23,771 bases of DNA from an uncultured Bacteroidota bacterium. GTDB lineage: Bacteria > Bacteroidota > Bacteroidia > Chitinophagales > Chitinophagaceae. Each line of letters starts with the position of its first letter. Positions within the stretch are counted from its first letter, which is position 1. The stretch is from positions 1-23,771 of the forward strand of contig CAMLKS010000001.1 in assembly GCA_946480675.1 (NCBI GenBank). Direction: 5' to 3'. Made by a program: the position numbers and the translations under genes. Below the pieces are notes generated by a model. It did no database searches. It worked only from the letters and a program-made list of their open reading frames with translations, and had not been told where the DNA came from. Below, in pieces: positions 23,343-23,771 of the stretch.

Positions 23343-23735
23343 TTAGTCTTCCCATTCCAGGGCACCTTTCTTTACGATGTATGTAAAACCACAAAGGAAA
23401 AATGCCACAAACATAATAACGGCTAAGAAGCCTTCCTGGCCCAATTCCCTGAAGTTGATAGCGTATGGATAAAAGAAGATAACCTCCACATCGAACAGAA
23501 CGAAAAGGATAGCTACAAGGAAATACTTGATAGCCATTGGCTGGCGGGCATTGCCTACAGAAGGGATACCACTCTCGAAGTTGATAAGTTTATCCTGCGT
23601 TCTACGTTTAGGGCCCAGCAAATGGGAGGCACTTATCGTCATAACTACAAATCCTACCGCTACTATTAACTGTAGAGCTATAGGCAGATAACTGAAGGGC
23701 GTTTGTTGGTCGGCCGCCAGGAATAAAAAATTCAT
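23343..23735 (-). CDS. nuoA: NADH-quinone oxidoreductase subunit A
   Basis: A 130-aa membrane protein with three helices. The first loop after helix 1 contains NFESGIPSVGNAR, the conserved ESG stretch near the quinone site, followed by KYFLVAILFVLFDVEVIFFYPYA, which is diagnostic of NuoA. It is the first gene of the operon in this window. Only 36 bases of leader are visible, with no convincing -7 box, so the operon promoter is probably beyond the right edge. Confidence 0.96.
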   Translation of the reverse strand: MNFLFLAADQQTPFSYLPIALQLIVAVGFVVMTISASHLLGPKRRTQDKLINFESGIPSVGNARQPMAIKYFLVAILFVLFDVEVIFFYPYAINFRELGQEGFLAVIMFVAFFLCGFTYIVKKGALEWED

Positions 23736-23771
23736 AATTAAAACAGTCTTCTAGCGTTCTGTTCTAGAGTT

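Overview
The window looks like a Bacteroidota chromosome, most likely a Chitinophagaceae-type organism (inference). Supporting signs are sequences matching the Bacteroidota -7 promoter element TAnnTTTG upstream of several genes, few Shine-Dalgarno sequences, a short NuoG, and a characteristic arm-domain tyrosine integrase. There are no rRNA or tRNA genes and no CRISPR array.

Positions 1-about 2325 are one end of an integrated mobile element. On the minus strand it carries an excisionase-like Zn-finger/HTH gene (1736-2089), a tyrosine integrase (613-1736), and the 5' part of a rolling-circle Rep gene that runs off the left edge (1-349). The integrase is broken by a 2-bp surplus in a (TA)n tract, which removes its second histidine and nucleophilic tyrosine. 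Between the excisionase-like gene and the 3' end of mnmE lie two families of short repeats with near-helical spacing (TAAGT x3 at 10 bp; GRTACA x4 plus one inverted copy). They look like recombinase or excisionase binding arms. The 3' end of mnmE is the probable attachment site; the other att site is outside the window.

Positions 2326-9394 hold host genes: mnmE (minus); a plus-strand cluster dtd, tadA, a small Rieske protein and an S66 LD-carboxypeptidase; a convergent, slightly overlapping rhodanese; a YceI-family lipoprotein; an exported M28 peptidase with PA-like and PDZ regions; and scpB. Intrinsic terminators are clear after mnmE, between yceI and the M28 gene, and after scpB.

Positions 9529-23735 are a complete 14-subunit respiratory complex I locus on the minus strand, read A-B-C-D-E-(SRPBCC)-(NTF2-like)-F-G-H-I-J-K-L-M-N and ending at a hairpin terminator. 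NuoC and NuoD are separate. NuoG is reduced to about 358 aa and lacks the large molybdopterin-type domain. Two non-subunit genes, an AHSA1/SRPBCC protein and a secreted NTF2-like protein, sit between nuoE and nuoF. Several intercistronic gaps are filled by repeated sequences that abut the start codons: a G/C-rich palindromic cassette before nuoD, nuoE and nuoF, and a T-rich 7-bp tandem repeat before nuoC and nuoG. The operon promoter is probably at or beyond the right edge.

No wholly new multi-gene system is evident. The most noteworthy structures are the attachment-region repeat architecture with the frameshifted integrase, and the repeated intercistronic cassettes inside the nuo operon.
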